DNA of 64,000 nucleotides from Comamonas sp. (GTDB taxonomy: Bacteria; Pseudomonadota; Gammaproteobacteria; Burkholderiales; Burkholderiaceae_C), in NCBI GenBank assembly GCA_021166775.1, contig JAJPEQ010000013.1, positions 558,001 through 622,000 on the forward strand. The letters are read 5' to 3'. Positions 7,444 through 14,424 of this stretch are shown here, one piece after another (the stretch's first letter is position 1; the number at the start of each line of letters is the position of its first letter). The notes beneath the pieces were generated by a model that was given only the letters and a program-made list of their open reading frames with translations, was not told the origin of the DNA and did no database searches. A program made the translations under genes and the position numbers.

Positions 7444-8601
7444 TTAGCGCTGGCGAACAGAGCTGCGAACCTGCGCATTCCAGCGGTCGAGAGACTCTTG
7501 CCATGAATTGGACAGGCCAGGTTGATGCTTTTCGGGCAGGCGAAGCTCAACAGAGACCGGTGGCGGCTTCGGCGGCTCAGATTGAACCGGGCGCGACAAC
7601 TGAGCCAGCTGCTGCGGCTGCATCTGCGTCTCTTGTTTCCAATCGACAAAGAAGCCGTTTTTGACGATCTGGATGCAGACCGCGCCGGAGACCGGCATGA
7701 CCGTAGCCTGCTGCGTGTAGCATTTACAGACCTTGCCCATTTGTATGCACGCAGCAGGATAAGGCGCAGAAACCGGCTGCACGACGCTATCGTAGACTGG
7801 CGCGGTATGCGGGAAATCGGGAACGCGTGGCTTGCGATGTGCAAGATATTCAGGAAGCGTGTCCGCATTGAGACCTGGCCTTTCAGGCCCTGCTTTGGTC
7901 ATAACCGCATCAGGGTTGACAGGTGCCGTTATCAGCCCCGGCTTGGCCTTTGAAGTCGCATTCGCGTAAACGCCAGAAACACCCAAATACAAGGCAGCCG
8001 GAATGGCAATAGCCGCCGCGATAAGAAAATATACCGCTTTCGGCACGCGCTTTTTACCAGTATGCAAGCTGGCCGACGCGTACCACTTATAGACTTCTTT
8101 GGGGAACGCCCGCATGGTGACTTCGCCACGAGCACCTGCGCCAGGTTCCTCGCATTTAAGATCAGGGCTGGAGAAGGTGAGGACGCTCACCATGTCGGCG
8201 CCAAATGCACGCTTTAGGTGACGATGCCAACTTGGTTTATCAATCAGACGACGGACGAAAACGTCAATCAAACTAGGATGCGGCGTGATCATCCAGAAAT
8301 CAAAGCCACGCCGCCGCCGATGCTGTGCAATTGCATTGATGTAATCAGGCACTTCAGAACCGGAGCGGCGAATGGGGAACTCATTTTGACATTCGTCCAT
8401 AATGCAAATCGAGCCATCCGGTAGGTCTTGCCATTTCCGAGGGTCAAACTCCTTCCAGCCGAATTCAAGCGCTTTCTCAGGATCAAGGTCAAAGCCATGG
8501 TAATAGACCGGACGATTTTCCTTTAGCTGCTGCTCGCGTACATCCTTGAGCGTGAGCAGGGTTTTTCCAGCGCCATTTGCGCCAGTGGTGAGATAGATCA
8601 T
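7444..8601 (-). CDS. zot: Zot-family phage assembly ATPase (pI-like)
   Basis: 385 residues from ATG 8601, which overlaps the stop of the preceding gene as ATGA. The N-terminal P-loop GANGAGKT (about 7-14) and Walker B segment SICIMDECQ mark the Zot/pI ATPase domain. A membrane span lies at about 188-210 (VYFLIAAAIAIPAALYL), with the C-terminus in the periplasm. Inner-membrane pI/Zot proteins drive extrusion of filamentous virions together with a secretin. The periplasmic part carries several Cys and Pro-rich stretches. The name refers to the Vibrio homologue; here it is read as a phage assembly protein, not a toxin. Confidence 0.93.
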   Translation of the reverse strand: MIYLTTGANGAGKTLLTLKDVREQQLKENRPVYYHGFDLDPEKALEFGWKEFDPRKWQDLPDGSICIMDECQNEFPIRRSGSEVPDYINAIAQHRRRRGFDFWMITPHPSLIDVFVRRLIDKPSWHRHLKRAFGADMVSVLTFSSPDLKCEEPGAGARGEVTMRAFPKEVYKWYASASLHTGKKRVPKAVYFLIAAAIAIPAALYLGVSGVYANATSKAKPGLITAPVNPDAVMTKAGPERPGLNADTLPEYLAHRKPRVPDFPHTAPVYDSVVQPVSAPYPAACIQMGKVCKCYTQQATVMPVSGAVCIQIVKNGFFVDWKQETQMQPQQLAQLSRPVQSEPPKPPPVSVELRLPEKHQPGLSNSWQESLDRWNAQVRSSVRQR

Positions 8602-8897
8602 TTCAGCACCCAACGTTTGAAGGTATCGCCCGAAACCCCGTCGATCAAGGCACGCGCTGCCATGGCGCTAGCAATGATGCTGATACAAACGCCGATTTTG
8701 AGAAACGCCATAAGACCGATCAAATCAGCAGGTAGACCAGCAAACGATGCGAGAGCTTGAGCTTTTAAAAAATCAAGCGTCGTGCTCAGGCCCGTATAAG
8801 TGACAACCCCGATACCGAGAGCGACAAGTACACGGCCAACAAGCGTGCCAACCAGATTGATCAGCATGCCGCCGATAGCAGCAATAAATACAGGCAT
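8598..8897 (-). CDS. DUF2523 protein, minor coat protein (pVI-like)
   Basis: 99 residues, very hydrophobic, with about three membrane segments (MLINLVGTLVGRVLVALGIG, then LIGLMAFLKIGVCISII). DUF2523 proteins sit between the adsorption protein and Zot in many inoviruses and are equated with minor coat protein pVI, which caps the virion end and is inserted in the inner membrane before assembly. It starts 2 bp after the adsorption protein gene and overlaps zot by 4 bp, so the three are translated as a unit. Confidence 0.88.
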   Translation of the reverse strand: MPVFIAAIGGMLINLVGTLVGRVLVALGIGVVTYTGLSTTLDFLKAQALASFAGLPADLIGLMAFLKIGVCISIIASAMAARALIDGVSGDTFKRWVLK

Positions 8898-8899
8898 TT

Positions 8900-10537
8900 T
8901 TAACCCCTCATGATAATGCGCGCCGCAAGAAGCATCGAGATAGCGACAAGCAGGTTTCCGAGCATGGCAAGAGAATTACATATTTGAGAAAAAGGTAGGG
9001 AAATTGACTGACCCATAACCGTAACATTAAGGTCAGGAATACAAGCACCGCCGCCAAGAGCATCCGAAGTGTCAATGCGACCAGCAAGAGAGACAGTTTC
9101 GTTACCAGGAAGGTCATTAGTCTGATTGCCCTGCTTGCCCTTATTTTCATCATACAAGAGGGATTCGTCGGATTTATCGACGAAAAGGGCGCAATTACGA
9201 CGATGCTGCTCACGAGCAATGGCGCACTGGATAGCATCCCCTTCACATCGGAAACCAGCCATGCACGTACCGCCGAAAGCACTCTGGGAACCATCGCCGC
9301 CACCACCGTCGCCATTACCGCCGCCCTCAGTAGGAACGAGCGGAACGCAAGACGTGTTAACTTTCACATAGCCCTGAGGGCATTTACCGTCGCTATCGGG
9401 TTCCTTTTCCCTCGTCTCATAACACTTGCCGTTGCGCTCAACAAAACCCTCTTCGCAGCCCTCAGGCGGCTTGTCCTGGCCTATCGGTTCATTACCGCCG
9501 ACGCCCGACTCCTGCCCCTTGCCGTCCGTGCCGCCAGAATCCGTAGAACCGCCGAGATTGCCCGTCCCCGGGTCGCCGCCCGTCCCACCAGTACCACCGC
9601 CAGAACCACCAGTACCGCCACTGCCGCCAGTGCCACCGCCAGACCCACCAGTGCCGCCTGTTCCACCCGTGCCACCAGAACCGCCGTCATTTCCGCCACC
9701 GTCACCGGAACCACCACCATCGCCCGGTTCACCACCGCCATTACCATCCCCCGGCTGAGACGATCCCCCCGTGCATTCACTGCCGGTTTCCTTGGCCATG
9801 CCATAGTTTTCTGTTATACGCTTGCCGTCCTTTTCATAGGTCATATCAAAGCTGGCAACAACCAACAATTCACAACCGGCCTCGCAGAAATACCAGCTTT
9901 GAGAATTGCCAATGTCTCGCATGCCCCTTTCGCGACCTGCCTCGCATTTATTACTCTTTTTGCATACCCCATCGATTCGCGTTTCACCCTCAGGGCATGG
10001 AGGTTCTTTCACGCATTGACCATTAACACGGATTTCGTCCGGTTGACAGTTGTCAGGAACACAGACGCCGAATTCTTCGTGCTGGCCTGCTGGACATGGA
10101 TTTATCTTGCGGCAATCGCCGCCACCGTCGCGATATTCATCCTCATGGCATGCAGGGACGCAAGAACCGCTAACTTCATCAAAGCCAGAATTACACGAAC
10201 ACGATGACCCAGATGTGCTCGAATTAGCGGGGCACATCGAACCAACGCCGGAAATAACCGCATAACCCTGAACGACACCCGAACCATTCTTTATCACACA
10301 AACGCCGTACGTTGTACCCTCATAAGGACTCTGCTCAACAGACCAGCCCTGATAAGTCAACAACGAAGACATATCAATACAAACACCGCCCGGAGTCTGA
10401 GAAGTGACATTATTACCATTGTTCGCATACGAACTAGAAGCCGAATAAGAAACAGGAACCTTATCAATAACTGCCCACGCGTTAAACGACATAACACAGG
10501 CAAAAAACGTAAAGATCAGGCGGTAAATATTAGCCAT
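8900..10537 (-). CDS. Phage adsorption / minor coat protein (pIII-like, TspB-type)
   Basis: 545 residues. A signal peptide ends near residue 22 (SFNAWA), followed by a Cys-rich domain with repeated C-P-x-G-(E/Q) segments that suggest disulfide-bonded modules. A long Gly/Ser/Thr linker of GGTGG-type units is encoded around 9540-9760. The C-terminal domain ends in a membrane segment (LGNLLVAISMLLAARIIMRG). This is the layout of filamentous phage pIII: receptor-binding N-terminus, glycine linkers and membrane anchor. The receptor-binding part is poorly conserved, so the host receptor cannot be predicted. The gene is more AT-rich than the chromosome. Confidence 0.85.
   Translation of the reverse strand: MANIYRLIFTFFACVMSFNAWAVIDKVPVSYSASSSYANNGNNVTSQTPGGVCIDMSSLLTYQGWSVEQSPYEGTTYGVCVIKNGSGVVQGYAVISGVGSMCPANSSTSGSSCSCNSGFDEVSGSCVPACHEDEYRDGGGDCRKINPCPAGQHEEFGVCVPDNCQPDEIRVNGQCVKEPPCPEGETRIDGVCKKSNKCEAGRERGMRDIGNSQSWYFCEAGCELLVVASFDMTYEKDGKRITENYGMAKETGSECTGGSSQPGDGNGGGEPGDGGGSGDGGGNDGGSGGTGGTGGTGGSGGGTGGSGGTGGSGGGTGGTGGDPGTGNLGGSTDSGGTDGKGQESGVGGNEPIGQDKPPEGCEEGFVERNGKCYETREKEPDSDGKCPQGYVKVNTSCVPLVPTEGGGNGDGGGGDGSQSAFGGTCMAGFRCEGDAIQCAIAREQHRRNCALFVDKSDESLLYDENKGKQGNQTNDLPGNETVSLAGRIDTSDALGGGACIPDLNVTVMGQSISLPFSQICNSLAMLGNLLVAISMLLAARIIMRG
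9540..9765. repeat. Gly/Ser/Thr-rich linker coding repeats in the adsorption protein
   Basis: Imperfect 9-12 bp repeats of accaccgcca/gtgccaccag type encode a GG(T/S)GG-rich linker. They are degenerate coding repeats, comparable to the glycine linkers of phage fd pIII. Confidence 0.7.
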
Positions 10538-10587
10538 GCCGCCCCCAATACTGCGATTAATAGAAATATCCCCATATCAGACCTTTC

Positions 10588-10605
10588 CAATGCGTCAGCG
10601 CATTG
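10588..10605. other. Second hairpin beside the coat-gene terminator
   Basis: A 7-bp perfect stem caatgcg/cgcattg with loop tcag lies directly beyond the T run of the terminator, giving two tandem hairpins between the coat gene and the adsorption gene. Confidence 0.55.
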
Positions 10606-10631
10606 AAAAGGCCCCTGCCGAAGCAGGAGCC
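10606..10631 (-). terminator. Terminator downstream of the major coat protein gene
   Basis: On the minus strand GGCTCCTGC-TTCG-GCAGGGGCC forms a 9-bp stem (one G-T pair) closed by a UUCG loop and followed by TTTT. A terminator just after the coat gene is typical of filamentous phages, where it keeps coat protein mRNA abundant relative to the downstream adsorption and assembly genes. Confidence 0.88.
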
Positions 10632-10638
10632 GTAGGGC

Positions 10639-10848
10639 TTACGACAGAGCGCGGCGCACCCACTTAAATGCCTTGATCGCAACATAGAGCGTGAGCACCG
10701 CAGAGCCGATCAGGCCGACAGGCGCCGCCTGAGCAGCAATATCGGTGACCACATCGGCCACATCGATAGCCGCAGCATTGGACGCAGCCGAGCCAGCCAG
10801 GGCAAGAGCACCACCCGCGACACGAGCAAAATTGACAGAGAACTTCAT
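10639..10848 (-). CDS. Major coat protein precursor (pVIII-like)
   Basis: 69 residues. A leader of about 27 residues (MKFSVNFARVAGGALALAG... ending in NAAA) precedes a mature peptide of about 42 residues with an acidic N-terminus (IDVADVV), a membrane helix (VGLIGSAVLTLYVAIKAF) and a basic C-terminus (KWVRRALS) that would contact DNA. This is the exact plan of a filamentous phage major coat protein. Its ATG overlaps the upstream gene's stop by 4 bp, and a strong terminator follows. Confidence 0.92.
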   Translation of the reverse strand: MKFSVNFARVAGGALALAGSAASNAAAIDVADVVTDIAAQAAPVGLIGSAVLTLYVAIKAFKWVRRALS

Positions 10849-11057
10849 TGATTTACCTCACTTGAGTTGGAATCACCATCAACGTTAAGGGCGCGAATGA
10901 GAATGCGAAATGCATAACCCACGACCCACACCAGCAGGATGGCGCTGCTGATTGATGCGGCATCGGCCATGCTCAAATCGAGCACGGGCAAAGCCAATTC
11001 GTGAACAACGGTCACGGTGCAATCCGTGGCGCATTGAATAATTTGAGGGTCAGCCAT
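10845..11057 (-). CDS. Small phage membrane protein, putative minor coat protein
   Basis: 70 residues from ATG 11057 (MADPQIIQCATDC); an upstream in-frame extension is possible but would run further into the previous gene. It has a paired-Cys N-terminus and one membrane helix (ISSAILLVWVVGYAFRILI). Position directly before the major coat gene matches the small minor coat proteins (pVII/pIX-like) of filamentous phages, but sequence similarity to them cannot be claimed. Confidence 0.65.
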   Translation of the reverse strand: MADPQIIQCATDCTVTVVHELALPVLDLSMADAASISSAILLVWVVGYAFRILIRALNVDGDSNSSEVNQ

Positions 11058-11259
11058 AGACACGCCCCACGAGACGCCAGAGGTCAACGACGACCGCGCG
11101 AGAGCCTGCATCCAAATGGTCTTCAATCAGCTGAGCGCAGGTTTCGAGGTCATCCAGCGGCACAGCATCAGAAAGCAAAGTGACCCACTCAGGCTGACCA
11201 TCGTCAAAGTTGGGCGCGAGGAAAGCGCCCGACATGGCCGACTGGATGACGTAGCGCAT
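11050..11259 (-). CDS. Small phage protein of unknown function
   Basis: 69 residues (MRYVIQSAMSGAFLAP...), acidic and without a membrane segment or signal peptide. Its start overlaps the stop of the ssDNA-binding protein gene (TGATG) and its end overlaps the next gene by 8 bp, so it is an integral part of the phage operon. Short proteins of this type occur in inoviruses of Burkholderiales, but no role is known to me. Confidence 0.65.
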   Translation of the reverse strand: MRYVIQSAMSGAFLAPNFDDGQPEWVTLLSDAVPLDDLETCAQLIEDHLDAGSRAVVVDLWRLVGRVYG

Positions 11260-11573
11260 CAGGCAGCTTTCTTGGCCTGTTCCAGCGGACGGATATCGAC
11301 CAGCACCATGCGCGTGCCATCCTGCGCAGCCGCCGCCATTTCAAACGTGGCGACAGCCTTGATCGGCAGGGATGCACCAAGATGCGCCCACTTGTCGAAT
11401 TCCTTTGCGTCGTTGATCTTGAAGGGGCGAGTGGCCCTGCCAATAGAGCGGCCCGCAGAGTTTTCCGCCAGGTCAACCTCGCAGTGAAAAGTGGTGCTGC
11501 TGAAATCGCGGCCTTCGATGGAGCCTTGCGATTCTTTAACACCGTGGACGATGACTTCCGACTTGAATTGCAT
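11259..11573 (-). CDS. Putative phage ssDNA-binding protein (pV-like)
   Basis: 104 residues from ATG 11573, preceded by agaaag; GTG 11603 inside the rep 3' end would add 10 residues. The sequence is beta-strand rich (FKSEVIVHGVKESQGSIEG, FHCEVDLAEN, VATFEMAAAA, RMVLVDIRPLE), consistent with the OB-fold of ssDNA-binding proteins. The position directly after rep is where the gene V-type protein sits. It would coat viral single strands and switch replication toward virion production. The assignment rests on position and predicted fold. Confidence 0.7.
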   Translation of the reverse strand: MQFKSEVIVHGVKESQGSIEGRDFSSTTFHCEVDLAENSAGRSIGRATRPFKINDAKEFDKWAHLGASLPIKAVATFEMAAAAQDGTRMVLVDIRPLEQAKKAA

Positions 11574-11593
11574 GATGATTACTTTCTGGCCGA

Positions 11594-12850
11594 TTAGCTG
11601 CACGAATGCGTGGCCAGCGCATCCAGCCGAGATGTGACGATTCGCGCGCTGTAATGCGCCTGCAATTCGTCACGCTTAAACCGACGGAGACGGCCCGGCA
11701 TATCGCGGCCAGTGACCAACTCCATGAAATCGGATTCAGGCAACCACTGAAACGCGAGTGCAAGCGAATTACCCGCAACATCGCGCAGCCATTTGAGGTT
11801 CCGGGAGACTTCAGCCGTGATGGTTTGCGCCTGCAACTCTTTCTCAACAGGCACACCCACGGGCACCGCTCGTGATTCAGCTTCGCGGAGCAAGGCGGCA
11901 TGCCAATCACTGGCCCCTGCGAAGTAGTTTTGAGGGTTGCGCAGCATGTCCGTGGACAGGAAACGGAGCTTGTTGCCGTAGCGAAGCTCCGCCCTCACCC
12001 ACCCGCTTTGATCGTCCAGGCCGAAGAGCTGATGCCCCTTTTCGTAGAGGTTCGTTTGCTTGCCCGCTTCCTTGCTTCCAACGTAGAAGCTGCGACCCTT
12101 ACCCGAGCACCAGTCACCTACAAGATTGCACTTCGGGCGCTTGCCGTAGACATCGCACAGGCCCGCCTCATAGTCAGCTTTGACCCGCTCCATGCCGCCC
12201 TGCAGACCATCGAAGAAATCAAGCGCCAAATCAACGCGCGTGAGCTTGCCCTGTACGTCGTCAACGAGGGTTGCCAAGTGATCGCGCCAGCCGTGATCGG
12301 CAAAGGTGCACGCACTGCCGTAGAGGTTGCAGTGCAGGGTTTCGGACTGCGCACGCTGGCGCGGACTGTCGCCGCTGGCGAGGAAGCCAACCCACCCGCA
12401 TTCAGTGCCTGCACGTTCGATGCTGTAACGATGCTTGTAGAAATCGTGGCCCTTTTTTATGTCCGGGCACACGCTGAAATCTGCACCGAGGATCGATGCC
12501 ACTTGCTGAGCGAGAGCGAACGCCTGCGCTGCGGGCGCTTGATCCGCATCAGGAAGATCGTGCAAGTACCTTACAAGCCGTGCACGGCGCTCGTTGTACT
12601 GCTCAATCTCACGAACCGACCACGGTTCAACGTCAAACGACGGATCGAATACATCAGGCGTTGAAGGGGTTTCGACGCCGAGGACATCCGTGCGACGAAG
12701 CAAAACGGTGAACCGTACCCAATCGACATGAACAGGCGCTTTGGTCTCGATACGCTCAGCCATCAGGCGGGCCTTGACTTCATCACCATCGAGCACGAGG
12801 GCACACGTCCCGGCGTGCTTGTTCAAGATGGCACCTGACGGGCGTGTCAT
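11594..12850 (-). CDS. rep: Phage replication initiation protein (rolling-circle Rep, Rep_trans family)
   Basis: 418 residues. Motifs of the replication-initiation-factor family are seen: VDWVRFTVLL near the N-terminus, LTRVDLALDFFDG in the middle, and RSFYVGSKEAGKQTNLYEKG followed by WVRAELRYGNK. These proteins nick the double-stranded form to start rolling-circle synthesis of viral ssDNA. The ATG overlaps the stop of a possible 57-residue ORF (ATGA). The ssDNA-binding protein gene follows. The reading frame is intact, so the phage could replicate. Confidence 0.9.
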   Translation of the reverse strand: MTRPSGAILNKHAGTCALVLDGDEVKARLMAERIETKAPVHVDWVRFTVLLRRTDVLGVETPSTPDVFDPSFDVEPWSVREIEQYNERRARLVRYLHDLPDADQAPAAQAFALAQQVASILGADFSVCPDIKKGHDFYKHRYSIERAGTECGWVGFLASGDSPRQRAQSETLHCNLYGSACTFADHGWRDHLATLVDDVQGKLTRVDLALDFFDGLQGGMERVKADYEAGLCDVYGKRPKCNLVGDWCSGKGRSFYVGSKEAGKQTNLYEKGHQLFGLDDQSGWVRAELRYGNKLRFLSTDMLRNPQNYFAGASDWHAALLREAESRAVPVGVPVEKELQAQTITAEVSRNLKWLRDVAGNSLALAFQWLPESDFMELVTGRDMPGRLRRFKRDELQAHYSARIVTSRLDALATHSCS

Positions 12851-13020
12851 TGATTGTTCTCCCCGTGATTACCATGGGGGGCGCTCGCTTCGCGCGCGGC
12901 GGCGGGCGACGTGGCCGCGCTACGCTTACCGTCCCAGCCGCCCGCCGCCGCGCGCTGCACGAGGACAGCGCGCAAGTTTTGACGGGCAAGGAAGTCGGCG
13001 ATGGAGAGCCATGCGCCCAC
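12847..13020 (-). CDS. Possible small phage ORF upstream of rep
   Basis: 57 residues from GTG 13020 (VGAWLSIADFLARQN...), ending in a TGA that overlaps the rep ATG as ATGA. The tight coupling and the helix-like N-terminus (LSIADFLARQNLRAVLVQR) argue for a real gene. Against it, no Shine-Dalgarno is seen before the GTG and the same frame runs on through the antisense of the DUF4124 gene. No family was recognised. Confidence 0.4.
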   Translation of the reverse strand: MGAWLSIADFLARQNLRAVLVQRAAAGGWDGKRSAATSPAAAREASAPHGNHGENNQ

Positions 13021-13038
13021 GTTTGAAGGAGAGGACAC

Positions 13039-13485
13039 ATGCGACGATGTTTCACTGCCGCCCTGATCGCCATGGCATGCACCATGGCCTACGGACAGGT
13101 ATACCGGTGCGACCAGGGAGGAAAGACCGTTTACACCGACGCCCCTTGTCTCGGAGCAAAGAAGATCGACGCCACCCCGAGCCAAGGGTTTGACACCTAC
13201 TCGGGGAAAAGCCAGAAGGGAAAAGAGGTCAGGAAGGATGAGCGACGGCGCTTGATGACCGAAAGCATGCGCCCGCTGCACGGGCAGACATACGAGGCCA
13301 TGAAACCGCGATACGAGCGCAGCGAAAGGCACTTGACGCCAGCCGAGCACGCGCAATGCGAAGCACTGGACAAAACCATGGAAGCGCTGGAGGAACGGGA
13401 AAAGCGCGCGACCGGCGACACGTTGAAGGCCGTGCAGCTCAGACTTTTGCGACAGAGGCAGCGCTACAGAGAGCTGAAATGCTGA
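13039..13485 (+). CDS. Phage-borne exported DUF4124 protein
   Basis: 148 residues. A signal peptide (MRRCFTAALIAMACTMAYG) is followed by a DUF4124 signature (QVYRCDQGGKTVYTDAPC), then a charged helical C-terminus with two Cys. A strong Shine-Dalgarno (aaggag) lies 7 nt before the ATG. It is transcribed opposite to the structural operon, between rep and the regulators, like a cargo gene. Host DUF4124 genes also occur in this window (1987, 32425), so the phage may have acquired it from a betaproteobacterial chromosome. A role in altering the infected cell's envelope is only an inference. Confidence 0.75.
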   Translation: MRRCFTAALIAMACTMAYGQVYRCDQGGKTVYTDAPCLGAKKIDATPSQGFDTYSGKSQKGKEVRKDERRRLMTESMRPLHGQTYEAMKPRYERSERHLTPAEHAQCEALDKTMEALEEREKRATGDTLKAVQLRLLRQRQRYRELKC

Positions 13486-13713
13486 CGGGGTGCCCCCCTG
13501 CCCCGCGCCTGAAGCCTGCATGCAACACGGCGCAGTTTGAGCGGCAGAGGGGCAAAAACGAGAAGGGGCGAATTGCATTGCAGGCTCCATAAGGCGATGG
13601 AGCCGGAATGTATGTCAATGCAACGTTTACATGTCAAATGACCATTGACAATTGCAGGTTAATAGGCCATTGACTATCCTACAGAGTACCAAAACCGCGA
13701 CACGAGGCACGAA
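13486..13713. other. Phage control region upstream of the regulator gene
   Basis: 228 bp between the DUF4124 gene and the regulator. It begins with a GC-rich inverted repeat (cgggg/ccccg) and has a short hairpin ggctccat/atggagcc (13583-13603). An array of TGTCAATG-type half sites follows. It is the only sizeable non-coding stretch upstream of the plus-strand regulators and probably holds their promoter. Confidence 0.55.
13613..13680 (+). promoter_or_regulatory. Operator-like repeat array and putative regulator promoter
   Basis: Four related half sites are seen: tgtcaatg (13613-13620), tgtcaaatg (13632-13640), cattgaca (13643-13650) and cattgact (13668-13675), two in each orientation. A possible promoter on the plus strand is ttgcag (13652-13657), a 17-bp spacer and tatcct (13675-13680), overlapping the last half site. 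This fits autoregulation by the adjacent HTH protein. TTGACA on the minus strand within the first two half sites may also serve leftward transcription. Confidence 0.5.
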
Positions 13714-13989
13714 ATGAAGGCCCACGAATGGATTGATCGAGTCAAAACCGAGCGGAACTTGCCTAGCGATTACGCGGTATCGAAGCTACTGAACTTGACA
13801 CGTCAAGCGATAAGCCAGTACCGCGCAAAAGGATCGACGCTAGATGAAACCGCTAGCATTGCAGTAGCGAAAGCACTAGGAATAGCACCGGCGGGCGTCA
13901 TTCTTGACCAGATGGCCGAACGGGTGAAATCAAACGACGTTCGCACTACCCTACTGGCCCAAGCGCGCCAACTCTGTATATTATGTTAA
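13714..13989 (+). CDS. Phage Cro/CI-like HTH regulator (DUF3693-like), C-terminus altered by integration
   Basis: 91 residues in the prophage. An HTH is visible at about 19-40 (DYAVSKLLNLTRQAISQYRA), followed by a helical segment (ETASIAVAKALGIAPAGVIL) as in DUF3693/phage-repressor-like proteins. The last codons are the attachment core: TGT ATA TTA TGT TAA, where the stop is completed by host DNA at attR. In the circular phage the core joins DNA now at 6784 and the frame continues for 31 residues, giving 122. A Shine-Dalgarno (gagg) lies 6 nt before ATG. It is the best candidate for the phage repressor or switch protein. Confidence 0.78.
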   Translation: MKAHEWIDRVKTERNLPSDYAVSKLLNLTRQAISQYRAKGSTLDETASIAVAKALGIAPAGVILDQMAERVKSNDVRTTLLAQARQLCILC

Positions 13990-13991
13990 TA
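13964..13991 (+). other. attR: dif-like site at right prophage end
   Basis: Left arm cgcgccaactc (phage), centre tgtata, right arm ttatgttaata (host; 9 of 11 match to the usual XerD arm). The left arm matches the XerC arm poorly, as is common for phage attP sites. The core 13975-13987 equals 6771-6783. The functional chromosome-dimer site would therefore be the attL copy. Confidence 0.75.
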
Positions 13992-14424
13992 ATTACTTGA
14001 GATGATCCGATCGCCTCTCCGTACAAGCGCTGGTGACCGGAGGTCTGTGGCAAGAAGAGAAAACCCGCATCTTTCCAGCAGCCATCGAACTGACGCCCGA
14101 ACTGACGTTCAATGTGAGAAAAACGCTATTCCCTCGTTGCTTCCCATTATGGGTTGGTCGGCGGCTTGAGATCATTGACGGATACTCGCCTCGGAAGCCC
14201 GAGGCGGCAGCAGGCCGCATCAAGAGATCAGACGCCTTTGAGCGATAGGACAAGGCCGAGAACATAGTGCAAAATCATCCGTCATCTGCGGGTGAATCTT
14301 TTTGCCTCTTATTGGCACTTGCATTTAGGCGATGCCATCAATTGGATGAGCATAAACGGTGCTCGCCAAGACCCGTCATAAAGGCACCTGTGAACGTCGG
14401 CAACGATTGCAGAGGGACACTGTT
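13992..14424. other. Intergenic region between prophage and sensor kinase
   Basis: About 430 bp without a convincing gene. A 71-codon frame from GTG 14033 to 14248 lacks a ribosome site and matches nothing known to me. A perfect 8-bp hairpin cgcctcgg/ccgaggcg lies at 14187-14206, with no T run. Otherwise nothing recognised. Confidence 0.5.

Larger units (their letters stand above)
6771..13987. mobile_element. Integrated filamentous phage (inovirus) prophage, 7,204-bp genome
   Basis: The region between the two copies of the 13-bp core holds the full module set of a filamentous phage on the minus strand: replication initiator, ssDNA-binding protein, small proteins, major coat protein, adsorption protein, DUF2523 minor coat protein and Zot-type assembly ATPase. 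Two HTH regulators and one DUF4124 cargo gene are on the plus strand. The circular form would be 7,204 bp, a normal inovirus size. No integrase, transposase or secretin gene is present, so integration should use host XerC/XerD at dif (as for CTX-type phages) and export a host secretin. No disrupted essential gene is visible, so it may be active. Confidence 0.93.

Noticed and set aside
7444-8601. Zot as a toxin
   Set aside because: In this context the gene is the phage assembly ATPase; no evidence for a secreted toxin fragment.
9540-9765. Regular repeats as a CRISPR-like array
   Set aside because: Repeats are degenerate and in frame, coding for a glycine-rich linker; there are no spacers.
12847-13590. 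A 247-codon minus-strand frame covering the phage DUF4124 gene
   Set aside because: Only its last 57 codons are plausible; the rest is antisense to a gene with a signal peptide, DUF4124 signature and strong ribosome site.
14033-14248. A 71-codon frame right of the prophage
   Set aside because: GTG start without a ribosome site and no recognisable features; described only as part of the intergenic region.
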